Source: JBIKLM01 sp044375105
Lineage (GTDB): Bacteria > Planctomycetota > UBA1135 > GCA-002686595
Assembly: GCA_044375105.1 (NCBI GenBank)
Contig: JBILNK010000067.1
Coordinates: 1 to 20,073 of the forward strand
DNA: 20,073 bases
Direction of reading: 5' to 3'
Below are positions 7,039-14,144 of this stretch, piece by piece. Positions within the stretch are counted from its first letter, which is position 1, and the number at the start of each line of letters is the position of its first letter. The notes beneath the pieces are model-generated. The model did not search any database. It worked only from the letters and a program-made list of their open reading frames with translations, and was not told where the DNA came from. A program made the translations under genes and the position numbers.

Positions 7039-8184
7039 ATGGCCAAGAAGCTCAACCGCAACGTCAGCGCCGCACGGCCGGCTCCGCGCTCCTCCTCGCC
7101 GGGCCCCGAGCGTGGCGCGGGCCGGCCCAAGCGCGGCCGACGGGTCTCCGCACAGCTCCTGACCGACTGGACCGTGCAGATGGCCACGCTTTCGGAGGCC
7201 GGCATCCCCGTGGTGCGGGCGCTCAAGATCCTGGAGGGCCAGGCCCGTCCGGGGCCTTTCAAGGCCGTGCAGGGGGAACTGGTCGAGGACGTCTCGGGCG
7301 GCGCGCCCCTCTCCGAGGCCATGACCCGGCACGGACGGATCTTCGACGGCCTGTACACCGCCATGGTGCGCGCCGGCGAGACCGGCGGCGTCTTGGACGT
7401 GGTGCTCTCGCGCCTGGCCTATTTCCGCGAGCGCGCCGCGGCGGTGCGCTCCAAGGTGGTGGGGGCGCTGATCTATCCGGCGATCGTGCTGTTCGTGGCC
7501 CTGGTGGTGGTGACCGTGGTGATGCTGTTCATCATCCCGCGCTTCCGCGAGGTCTTCGATTCCTTCGGCATCGAGATGCCGCGCCCCACGCAGATCCTCC
7601 TGGGAGCCTCGAACTTCGCCACCACCTATTGGTACCTGGTGGTCGGCGTGCCGGTCGGAGCGCTGGTCCTGCACGGCTTCTTGATGGCCCGCCGGGGCGG
7701 CTATCGGCACCGCGTGCACGGTCTGCTGCTGCGCCTCCCGTACCTCGGCACCGTGCTGCGCCGCTCGGGCACGGCCCAGTTCGCGCGCACCTTCGGGACC
7801 CTCGTGCAGGCCGGCGTGCCGCACCTCGACGCCCTGGCGATCACGCGCGACACGACCTCCAACGCGGTGCTGCTCGACGCGATCGAATCGATCCGCGCCG
7901 GCGTGCGCGAAGGCGAAGCCATCTCGCGGCCGATGCAAGAATCCGGCAGCTTCGACGACCTGGTCACCAACATGGTCGAGGTCGGCGAGCAGACCGGCGA
8001 GCTCGACAAGATGCTGCTCAAGGTGGCCAACGCCTACGAGTCGGAGACCGAGCGCAAGATCGACGCCCTGTTCAAGATCCTCGAGCCCCTGCTGCTCGTG
8101 TTCCTGGCGGTCTTCGTGGGCTTCATCGTGGTGTCCCTGTTCCTGCCGATGTTGCGCATCATGTCGGCCGGCGGCATCTCCTGA
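7039..8184 (+). CDS. gspF: Type II secretion / type IV pilus inner-membrane platform protein (GspF/PilC)
   Basis: This is the polytopic inner-membrane platform that couples the cytoplasmic ATPase to pilin or pseudopilin assembly. The 381 residues hold two T2SSF repeats: the first about 40-165 (WTVQMATLSEAGIPVVRALKIL, with RAGETGGVLD at 111-120) and the second about 245-370 (ARTFGTLVQAGVPHLDAL, with VGEQTGELD at 315-323). Hydrophobic segments lie near 141-166, 193-215 and 346-369, the usual three. The first ~35 residues are a Lys/Arg/Pro-rich cytoplasmic tail of low complexity. The ATG at 7039 is the first in frame after the promoter-like TAGACT. Placement right after two assembly ATPases and PilT supports the assignment. 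No pilin genes follow here. Confidence 0.95.
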   Translation: MAKKLNRNVSAARPAPRSSSPGPERGAGRPKRGRRVSAQLLTDWTVQMATLSEAGIPVVRALKILEGQARPGPFKAVQGELVEDVSGGAPLSEAMTRHGRIFDGLYTAMVRAGETGGVLDVVLSRLAYFRERAAAVRSKVVGALIYPAIVLFVALVVVTVVMLFIIPRFREVFDSFGIEMPRPTQILLGASNFATTYWYLVVGVPVGALVLHGFLMARRGGYRHRVHGLLLRLPYLGTVLRRSGTAQFARTFGTLVQAGVPHLDALAITRDTTSNAVLLDAIESIRAGVREGEAISRPMQESGSFDDLVTNMVEVGEQTGELDKMLLKVANAYESETERKIDALFKILEPLLLVFLAVFVGFIVVSLFLPMLRIMSAGGIS

Positions 8185-8188
8185 GACC

Positions 8189-9961
8189 ATGCCGGCGGGC
8201 CAGCCCAGCGCCGCAGGCGGCGAGCCGGCATTCGGCCGCGCAGGGCCTCCTCGGCCCGCTGGAGCCGCGGCCACCGGTGACGAGACCGTCGCCGCTTGGG
8301 GAGCTGGGGCGGAGGCGGGATCCCGCGCCGGGACCACGGGCGGCCGAGCCGCCGGGGCCCCTCCCCAGGGCTCCGCGGCCTCGGGCCCGCTGCCGGGGGG
8401 CGCGGCGCCGGGCGTGGCCCCTTCGGCCCGCCTGGCGCTCTCGGCGCGGGCGCTGCTGCTCCTGTTCCTGGTCAACCTGCTGGGCTTCTCCGCTGCGGGG
8501 GCGCTGCTCGTGCGCGAGATCGGGGCCCAGCAGGAGGCCCAAGCGCTCGGGCTCTACAGCGACTTCTTGCGCACGCTGCGGGCCACGATCCGCCCGGAGC
8601 GCGAACTCAACGTGGCCAGCATCCTGACCTGGCCCGGCTGGACCGAGGTCGAGGACGCCCTGCTGGTCGATCGCAACCTGATCCCCGGGCCGAGCGGCGT
8701 GCCGATCCCGCAGGGCATCGTGCTGAATCCGGTGGGCCGGGTACGCCGGCCGCTGGGGGACGGCGATCGAGAGATCCTGCCGGCCTTGGCCCGTTCGATC
8801 GAGATCGGGCAGGAGAACGAGGTGGCCGGCGGGTGGGTCGTGCCGATCCCGATCGAGGGCCGGAACTGGGGCGCCTGCTGGTTCCGGCTGCCGGAACAAG
8901 ATCGCATCCTGCCGCTGGTGCAGAACCTGTTGCCGGGTTTCCTGGTGTCGACGCTGCTGCTCAGCGCGGCCACGTTCCTGGCCCTGCGACGCCTGGTGCT
9001 CGAGCCGGTGGCGGAGCTGCACCGCGCCGCCCAGGGGCTCGAGCGCGGCCAGCTCTCGGCGCGGGTCCCGCTGTCGAGCGGCGCCGGCGAGCTGTCCGAA
9101 TTGGGCGCGACGTTCAATCGCATGGCCGAGCGCATGGAGGGCTTCAGTCGCGAGCTCGAGCGGCAGGTCGAGCTGGCCACGGAGCAGGCGCGCATGGCGG
9201 AACGGGCGGCGCTGACCCAGCGGCGGCTGGCGGCCATGGGCGAACTCGCGGCGGGCATCGCCCATGAGATCAACAACCCCTTGGGCGGCCTCACCAATGC
9301 GGTGCGGGCGCTCGAGACCAAGCAGCTGGACCCGGAGCGGCGCGCGCGTTATCTGGCGCTCTTGAGCGAGGGGCTCGAGCGCATCCGCGCGATCGTGATG
9401 CGCGTGCTCAGCACCGCGCCGCGCCCCAGCGAGCCGCGGCCCGTGGTGCTGCTGGAGGTGGCTCGCGATGCGCTCTTGCTGGTGGCTCACCGCGCCCGGC
9501 AGCAGGGTGTCGAGCTGGCCCTGCGCTTCGGTCCCCGGGAGCTCGAGCCGGAGGGAGCCTTGGACGGGCAGGACCGCGCCGCGACGCGCCTGCTGGGGGC
9601 CCACAATGAGCTCGCCCAGGCGGTCTTGAACCTCGTGGCCAATGCTCTCGATGCCCTGGAGGGCGGGGTCGGGGAACGGCTCAGCGGGCCCCCCCGGGTC
9701 GTGCTGGCACTCGAGCAGCAGGGGGGCGAGCTGTGGCTCTCCGTGCGCGACAACGGCCCGGGGGCGCCGGCCGAAGCCCTGGCCCGCGCCCGGGACCTGT
9801 TCTTCACCACCAAGGAGGTTGGCCGCGGGACCGGCCTCGGGCTCTCGATCGTGCATGCCATCGCCGAGGCCCACGGGGGCCGCCTGCTGCTCGAGAGCGA
9901 GGCCGGGGCGGGCTTCTGTGCCACACTGATCCTGCCGTGCGGCGCCCCGCCGCCGGCCTGA
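8189..9961 (+). CDS. HAMP-containing sensor histidine kinase (orphan)
   Basis: This is a membrane two-component sensor kinase of 590 residues. In order: a Gly/Ala/Pro-rich N-terminal stretch (1-80), TM1 (about 87-108), an extracytoplasmic sensor region of ~140 residues, TM2 (about 247-267), HAMP (about 268-320), a coiled linker, HisKA with the H-box AAGIAHEINNPLGG (phospho-acceptor His359), and HATPase_c with N-box NLVANALDAL (481-490), G1 DNGPG (521-525), F-box LFFTTK (537-542) and G2 GRGTGLGLS (546-554). The H-box type is NtrB/PilS-like. The ATG sits 4 nt after the pilC stop, so co-transcription is likely. The first 75 codons have less biased third positions and may not be translated; GTG at 8414 (V76) is an alternative start just before TM1. 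No response regulator is in the window, so its target is unknown. A role in pilus control is only inferred from position. Confidence 0.9.
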   Translation: MPAGQPSAAGGEPAFGRAGPPRPAGAAATGDETVAAWGAGAEAGSRAGTTGGRAAGAPPQGSAASGPLPGGAAPGVAPSARLALSARALLLLFLVNLLGFSAAGALLVREIGAQQEAQALGLYSDFLRTLRATIRPERELNVASILTWPGWTEVEDALLVDRNLIPGPSGVPIPQGIVLNPVGRVRRPLGDGDREILPALARSIEIGQENEVAGGWVVPIPIEGRNWGACWFRLPEQDRILPLVQNLLPGFLVSTLLLSAATFLALRRLVLEPVAELHRAAQGLERGQLSARVPLSSGAGELSELGATFNRMAERMEGFSRELERQVELATEQARMAERAALTQRRLAAMGELAAGIAHEINNPLGGLTNAVRALETKQLDPERRARYLALLSEGLERIRAIVMRVLSTAPRPSEPRPVVLLEVARDALLLVAHRARQQGVELALRFGPRELEPEGALDGQDRAATRLLGAHNELAQAVLNLVANALDALEGGVGERLSGPPRVVLALEQQGGELWLSVRDNGPGAPAEALARARDLFFTTKEVGRGTGLGLSIVHAIAEAHGGRLLLESEAGAGFCATLILPCGAPPPA

Positions 9962-9998
9962 TCGCGCCTTCGCCCCGCTCCGAGCTCCCGTCCCCCCC

Positions 9999-11294
9999 AT
10001 GCCCGAGGCTCCCGTCTGGCTGATCGCGGTGCTGTCCGCATCGCTGCTGATCTCGGGCGCCTGCAGCTCCTCCGAGGCCGCCCTGTTCAGCCTCAAACCG
10101 CGCGAGCGTCAGCTGGCCGGAAAGGCCGCCCGCGACCTGCTGGCGCGCCCCAGCGACCTCTTGGTCACGATCCTGCTGGTCAACCTGCTGGCCAACGTGA
10201 CCTTCTTCTCGCTTTCGGACCGCCTGTTCCCCGAGCGCGATGCGAGCGCCAGCGCCTGGGACGATCTGCTGACCCTGTTCGGCGCGCTGGTGATGGTGCT
10301 GGTCTTCGGCGAGATCTTCCCCAAGACGATCGGGCTGCGCGCGCGGCTACCCCTGGCGCGCCTGGCGGCGCCGATCTGGCTGGTGCTGATCCGCCTGCTC
10401 GGGCCCCTGCGGTACCTCTTGGTGCGGCTGCTCGACCAGATCGGCAAGCGGCTCGACCGCGGCGGAGACGAGCGCGCCCTGGAGGCCCACGAGCTGGCCG
10501 ACATGCTCGAGGACAGCGCCCAGCAGGGCGGCCTGCTGGACCACGAGGCCGATCTGCTGGCCGAGCTGGTCGAGCTCAAGAGCCTCAAGGTGCGCGAGAT
10601 CATGACCCCGCGGGTCGATGGGTTGTTTCTCGAACTGGACGGCAGCGACCGGGGGCCCGTGGTGGCCGAGGCGCTGGCGCGCCGCATGAGCTGGCTGCCG
10701 GTGGTCGAGGGCAACGCGGATCTGGTGCGCGGGATGGTGCGCGTGCGGGACCTGCTGCGCGAACCGACCCGCCCGATCGACCAGCTGGTCATGCCGGCTC
10801 TGTTCGTGCCCGAGGTGGCCAGCTGCTTGGATCTGCTGCGCACCTTCAAGGAGCGCCGCACGGCCGAGGCCATCTGCGTGGACGAATGGGGCGGGACCGC
10901 GGGCTACGTCACCATCGAGGAGCTGTTCGAGGAGATCGTCGGTGACCTGCGCGTCGAAGGCGAGGCCCGGCAACAGGCGGTCGTGCCCCTGGGTGAAGGC
11001 GTGTTCCAGGTGCCCGGATCGCTGTCCGTGCGCGACTGGAGCGAGCGCTTCGGTCTGGATGTGGAGGCGGTGCAATTCGAGACCGTGGGCGGGCTGGTCA
11101 CGGCGCTGCTGGGTCGCATCCCGAGGAGCGGCGACCAGGTCCTGCTGCAGGGACTCGAGCTCGAGGTCGGCGAGGTGCGCGGCCGCCGCGTGCTCTCGGT
11201 GCGCATGCGCGCCACCGAGAAGGCCCTGCCGCCGGTGCGGGTCTCCCTGCCTCGGCGGTCGCGCTCTATGGCCGAGGAGGGCGAGCGGCGATGA
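9999..11294 (+). CDS. CNNM/CBS/CorC_HlyC-domain membrane protein (HlyC/CorC family transporter)
   Basis: This is a hemolysin-C/CorC family membrane protein; characterised relatives act in Mg2+/Co2+ efflux or ion homeostasis. The 431 residues contain an N-terminal CNNM (DUF21) domain with several hydrophobic segments (about 5-150, including SSSEAALFSL at 23-32 and FGEIFPKT at 103-110), a CBS pair starting at VREIMTPRVD (198-207) and ending with DEWGGTAGYVTIEELFEEI (295-313), and a C-terminal CorC_HlyC domain (about 328-404). All family landmarks are present. The ATG at 9999 follows a run of seven C with no Shine-Dalgarno. It lies 37 nt after the kinase and overlaps the next gene by four bases. 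The transported ion cannot be inferred from the sequence. Confidence 0.92.
   Translation: MPEAPVWLIAVLSASLLISGACSSSEAALFSLKPRERQLAGKAARDLLARPSDLLVTILLVNLLANVTFFSLSDRLFPERDASASAWDDLLTLFGALVMVLVFGEIFPKTIGLRARLPLARLAAPIWLVLIRLLGPLRYLLVRLLDQIGKRLDRGGDERALEAHELADMLEDSAQQGGLLDHEADLLAELVELKSLKVREIMTPRVDGLFLELDGSDRGPVVAEALARRMSWLPVVEGNADLVRGMVRVRDLLREPTRPIDQLVMPALFVPEVASCLDLLRTFKERRTAEAICVDEWGGTAGYVTIEELFEEIVGDLRVEGEARQQAVVPLGEGVFQVPGSLSVRDWSERFGLDVEAVQFETVGGLVTALLGRIPRSGDQVLLQGLELEVGEVRGRRVLSVRMRATEKALPPVRVSLPRRSRSMAEEGERR
11274..11280 (+). promoter_or_regulatory. Shine-Dalgarno GAGGAGG for the second CNNM gene
   Basis: A GAGGAGG stretch lies within the 3' end of the first CNNM gene, 10 nt before the ATG at 11291. 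It supports this ATG, which overlaps the upstream stop as ATGA. Confidence 0.6.
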
Positions 11295-12265
11295 CCCTGC
11301 TGCTGACCCTGCTCGGGTTGCTGCTTTGTTACCTGGCCTCGGCCATGTTCTCCGGGTCGGAGACCGCCTTCTACGCGCTCTCCAAGGCGCGGCTCGAGGC
11401 CGACCTGCGCTTCGGGCGCCGGATGGCCTTCTTGGTGCGCTGGCTGATCCGGGACGAGCGCGCCTTCCTGATCGCGATCCTGATCGGCAACAACCTGGTG
11501 CTCGAGCTGGCGACCAGCCAGATGCAGGGTCTGCTGGCCCTGTTCGTGGACGCGCCCTTGGCGGCCCGCGAACTGCTCCTGACCCTGATCCTGACCCCGA
11601 CCCTGTTCCTATTCGGCGAGCTCTTGCCCAAGGATGTCTATCGCCGCAGGCCCCACACCCTGCTGGGCTGGAGCTCGCCGCTGGTGGCCTTTGCGCGGCT
11701 CCTGTTCCTGCCCCTGGCGCTGCCCCTGCGCTGGCTCAGCCAAGCGGTCGAGGCCATCTTCCGCCTGGAGCGCAGCGAGGTCGAGGTGACCCTGGGACGC
11801 GATTGGGTGATCGAGCTGGTCGAAGAAAGCGCCCGCGCCGGATCCCTGCCCAGCGGCCTCAAGCCGATGGTCGACAACGTGCTGCGCCTGCGCTCGATCC
11901 CGCTCAGCGAGGTCATGGTGCCTTTTTCCGAGGTCTGGCGCCTCGAGCTGGCCGCGGCCCCCGGGGAAACCCAGCGGCGCCTGGCGGAGGCGCCCCACAC
12001 GCGCCTGCCGCTGGTCGAGGCCGACGGTCGCGTCGAGCGCTACGTGCACCAGCTCGAGGCCCTGGCGGCGCTCCAAACGCCGCTCCCCGAGCTGGCCCGG
12101 CCGCTTTTGGCCCTCGATCCCGAGATGCCCGTGGACCGCGCCTTGGCGCGCCTGCGCCTGGCCGGTCAGCGCTGTGCCCTGGTCGGCACCAGCCAAGCGC
12201 CGCGCGGCCTGGTGACCCTCAAGGACCTGGTGGAGACGATCAGCGGCGACCTGGCCGGTTTTTGA
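11291..12265 (+). CDS. CNNM-domain membrane protein with CBS-like region, lacking CorC_HlyC domain
   Basis: This is a 324-residue paralogue of the preceding gene. It has the CNNM membrane domain (about 1-155; FSGSETAFYALS at 20-31 and FGELLPKDVY at 108-117) and a CBS-like pair (about 175-320) with VMVPFSEV in place of the usual MTPR motif and the closing LVTLKDLVETISGDL (307-321). It stops just after that closing motif, so the C-terminal CorC_HlyC domain present in its neighbour is absent. The overlap (ATGA) and upstream Shine-Dalgarno indicate coupled translation, suggesting the two form a heteromeric complex (inference). Similar unequal CNNM pairs occur in other bacteria, as far as I recall. 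A hairpin (12326-12343) lies about 60 nt downstream. Confidence 0.9.
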   Translation: MTLLLTLLGLLLCYLASAMFSGSETAFYALSKARLEADLRFGRRMAFLVRWLIRDERAFLIAILIGNNLVLELATSQMQGLLALFVDAPLAARELLLTLILTPTLFLFGELLPKDVYRRRPHTLLGWSSPLVAFARLLFLPLALPLRWLSQAVEAIFRLERSEVEVTLGRDWVIELVEESARAGSLPSGLKPMVDNVLRLRSIPLSEVMVPFSEVWRLELAAAPGETQRRLAEAPHTRLPLVEADGRVERYVHQLEALAALQTPLPELARPLLALDPEMPVDRALARLRLAGQRCALVGTSQAPRGLVTLKDLVETISGDLAGF

Positions 12266-12499
12266 GCCGCACGGGTTCCGGGCGCGCCCAAGCCGGCCCG
12301 GGCGGGCGCGGTCGGCGGGGCACCGGGACCGAGCTGCCGGTCCGGCGCAGGCGAGGGGATTGGCGCCGACCGAGCCTCGGCCGGGGCCTCGAGCCACGGC
12401 GCCCGGCCCTGAAATCTGGGCCCGAGGCGCTTCCCAGCGGTAGAGCGCCGCAAGCTGCCTCGATAGGATGTCTGCAGACGGCGACCCGGCCGTCGACCG
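12266..12499. other. 234-bp spacer with hairpins and a putative promoter
   Basis: No coding potential is seen. A stem GGACCG (12326-12331) / CGGTCC (12338-12343) follows the CNNM stop by 60 nt without a T-run. Downstream, TAGGAT (12464-12469) and a 5'-end hairpin (12477-12494) precede the next ATG. Confidence 0.5.
12464..12469 (+). promoter_or_regulatory. Putative -10 element TAGGAT
   Basis: TAGGAT is the best TATAAT match in the window (TAnnAT) and lies 30 nt before the ATG at 12500. A start about 7 nt downstream would put the hairpin GACGGC/GCCGTC (12477-12482 / 12489-12494) at the very 5' end of the transcript. No convincing -35 is visible. Confidence 0.5.
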
Positions 12500-12985
12500 A
12501 TGATTCCGCCCCTCGCCCCTCCGCTCCGTCCCGAGCTCCAGCCCCGCCCGGCGACCGCCTGGCCGGGATCTACCTGGCTTCACTCCGGCTGGCTGCTGGT
12601 GGCGGGCCTCGGCCTGGCCGCCTTGGGCGTGGCCCTGCCGCCCCAGACCGGCGGTCCGACCACCGGAGGCCAGGCCCCGGGAACCGGCTTGCCGAACGTG
12701 CCCTTCCTGCCGACCTTCGGCACGGCCGACTCGGACGGCCGCATGATCGCGGTCACGGGCCCCGACGTGACCGGCGGCGGCGTGCTCTACCTGATCGACA
12801 CCGAGACCCGCCGGCTGGCTTGCTATCAGGCCGTGGGCGGCACCGGCAGCCAATCCGGGATCCGCCTGGTGGGCGCGCGCCGCGTCGATCTGGATCTGCA
12901 GCTGATCGGCTTCAACGACCGCAGCAAACACTCCTATTCCGACCTGGAGAAGCTGTTTCAAGCCAACCAGACCGAGGTCAAGTGA
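12500..12985 (+). CDS. Small membrane-anchored or exported hypothetical protein
   Basis: I do not know a function. The 161 residues have a Pro-rich N-terminus (1-25), one hydrophobic helix (about 28-47, usable as an anchor or an unusual signal peptide), a Gly/Pro/Thr-rich linker (48-70) and a compact C-terminal domain. That domain reads FGTADSDGRMIAVTG (73-87), VLYLIDTETRRLACYQ (95-110), IRLVGARRVDLDLQL (121-135), then SYSDLEKLFQ (145-154). The middle part has the look of one or two beta-hairpins, as in a propeller blade. The pattern ADSxGRMIAVTG...LYLIDTE reminds me of a conserved planctomycete hypothetical, from memory only. A promoter-like TAGGAT and the domain order support this start. 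It probably shares a transcript with the HTH-TM gene 97 nt downstream, where I see no further promoter. Confidence 0.8.
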   Translation: MIPPLAPPLRPELQPRPATAWPGSTWLHSGWLLVAGLGLAALGVALPPQTGGPTTGGQAPGTGLPNVPFLPTFGTADSDGRMIAVTGPDVTGGGVLYLIDTETRRLACYQAVGGTGSQSGIRLVGARRVDLDLQLIGFNDRSKHSYSDLEKLFQANQTEVK

Positions 12986-13082
12986 GCGGCCCAGCCGGCC
13001 TCGCCGCCCCCGCGGCCCGGCCCGATCTGCAGGGCCCAGCTCGCTGCTCCGCACCCCCCGCCCCACCGAGCTCCACCTCCCG

Positions 13083-13649
13083 ATGAGCGATCCGAAAGAA
13101 TTCCTGAACTTCGAAGACGCCCTGCGGCACCTGCGGCTCAAGGAAGAGGAGCTCAAGCGCCTGGTGTCCGAAGGCGAGATCCGCGCCTTCCGCGAAGGGG
13201 AGACCATGAAGCTGCGCCGCCAGGATGTCGAGCACCTGGCCCGCGAGCTGCTGGGCGGGGAGGAGATCGAGCTCGGCGACAAGGCCGAGGACCTGCTGTT
13301 CGAGGACGACGCCGACCTGGAGGCGGTCGACGCGGGCATGGCCACCCAGGAGCTTTCCGCGGCAGACACGCTGCTGGCCGCGGATGACCTCCTGGAAGCC
13401 GAACTCGAAGAGCAGAGCGAGGAGGACGCCGAAGAGGAGGAAGGCGAGCTGGCACCGGTCGGTGCCGGGGAGGCCGAGGAGGCCGAGGAAGACTGGACCC
13501 CGCTGTCCTTTGCCCTGGTGCTGCTGACCAGCCTGGTCCTGCTCCTGACCGGGCCGGTGCTGATCTCGCTCAGCTCGGACCATGCTTCCGACATGGCCAA
13601 GGCCATCGGCGGCATGTTCGTGTCCTTCGACGAAGCCCAGGGCGGCTGA
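13083..13649 (+). CDS. Excisionase-like HTH protein with acidic linker and C-terminal membrane helix
   Basis: This 188-residue protein starts with a MerR/excisionase-like helix-turn-helix (about 6-55: FLNFEDALRHL, KEEELKRLVSEGEIRAFREG, MKLRRQDVEHLA). Such domains bind DNA in regulators and phage excisionases. A strongly acidic low-complexity linker (about 60-138, dense in Glu and Asp) follows, then one hydrophobic helix (about 141-163) and a short tail (164-188). This predicts a single-pass membrane protein with its HTH in the cytoplasm. No recombinase or phage gene is nearby, so an excisionase role is unlikely; a membrane-tethered regulator or structural scaffold fits better (inference). The ATG follows a C-rich leader without Shine-Dalgarno. 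Stop codon at 13647-13649 is followed within 20 nt by a tandem repeat. Confidence 0.85.
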   Translation: MSDPKEFLNFEDALRHLRLKEEELKRLVSEGEIRAFREGETMKLRRQDVEHLARELLGGEEIELGDKAEDLLFEDDADLEAVDAGMATQELSAADTLLAADDLLEAELEEQSEEDAEEEEGELAPVGAGEAEEAEEDWTPLSFALVLLTSLVLLLTGPVLISLSSDHASDMAKAIGGMFVSFDEAQGG

Positions 13650-13666
13650 TCGCCCTCGGCCCCGCG

Positions 13667-13704
13667 CCGGGCCCTCGTCCGGGCCCCTCGTCCGGGCCCT
13701 GCGT
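13667..13704 (+). repeat. Three-unit 12-13-bp tandem repeat after the HTH-TM gene
   Basis: The units CCGGGCCCTCGT, CCGGGCCCCTCGT and CCGGGCCCTGCGT are adjacent and start 17 nt after the stop. Each contains GGGCCC and resembles the 14-bp unit at 6910-6993, so both arrays may be the same class of post-gene repeat. Confidence 0.8.
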
Positions 13705-13894
13705 CGGAAGGCTTCGATCGGTCGCTCTGTGAACCGTTTCCGCCGAGGCCAGACCTTGGGATCGCTCCACCACGGGGCGTCCCGTGGCGCCGTTTGGGTT
13801 GCCGCGTCGAACGGCGGGCTCCCAGCCGGCCCGGGCGGGCAGACAAGCAATCGACTCGAGCTGCGCCCGAGCGATCCCCGCCGTCCGTGGGATG

Positions 13895-13926
13895 CCTTCG
13901 GGCCCCCAACTGCCGGCTGCAGAGCC
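13895..13926 (+). repeat. 32-bp dispersed hairpin repeat, diverged copy 3
   Basis: Aligned without gaps to copy 1, 25 of 32 positions agree. Most pairs in the outer and middle stem survive, one as a G-T wobble, but four are lost. It lies 246 nt after a stop codon, farther than copies 1 and 2, and is followed directly by two other hairpins. Confidence 0.45.
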
Positions 13927-13927
13927 T

Positions 13928-13966
13928 CTCCGCTCATGGCGGAGCGCCGGTCCGGGCCTCGGACCG
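13928..13966 (+). other. Two adjacent hairpins
   Basis: CTCCGC (13928-13933) / GCGGAG (13939-13944) is followed three bases later by CGGTCCG (13948-13954) / CGGACCG (13960-13966). Both have 5-nt loops and perfect stems. No T-run follows. They may end or stabilise the transcript of the upstream pair. Confidence 0.45.
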
Positions 13967-14110
13967 TTGGGCTGTCCAGGGGCCTTGAGGGCACCACCGC
14001 CGCGGGCCGGGTCTGCGCTGGCCCAGGGCGGGCGAACTCGGCGCGCACCGCACCCGGCCGACGGCCGATCGACCGACGACGGGCTGCATCGATCCAACGG
14101 GGCTGCAGCG

Positions 14111-14144
14111 ATTAATCTGCGCAACGCATTAAGCTGCGCAACGC
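14111..14144 (+). promoter_or_regulatory. Adjacent 17-bp direct repeat with two -10-like hexamers, upstream of the OmpA lipoprotein
   Basis: ATTAATCTGCGCAACGC (14111-14127) is followed immediately by ATTAAGCTGCGCAACGC (14128-14144), 16 of 17 bases identical. Each copy contains a TAnnCT hexamer (TAATCT, TAAGCT) followed by GCG, like the putative -10 elements before other genes here. It is also a rare AT-rich patch. It may be a duplicated promoter or a two-site operator controlling the gene at 14254, 109 nt away. Confidence 0.55.

Noticed and set aside
5223..8627. 1134-codon + strand frame across gspE, gspF and the kinase
   Set aside because: It is out of frame with three recognised proteins and gives Arg/Gly/Pro-rich low complexity; a shadow frame.
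12326..12343. Intrinsic terminator after the CNNM pair
   Set aside because: The stem is only 6 bp and no T-run follows on the + strand. It is kept only as a hairpin note in the spacer entry.
10942..13086. 714-codon + strand frame over the CNNM genes and the hypothetical
   Set aside because: It overlaps three better-supported genes in another frame and has no recognisable motif.
13083..13230. Phage or integrative-element excisionase
   Set aside because: No integrase, att-like repeats or phage genes nearby, and the protein carries a membrane helix and acidic linker unlike excisionases.
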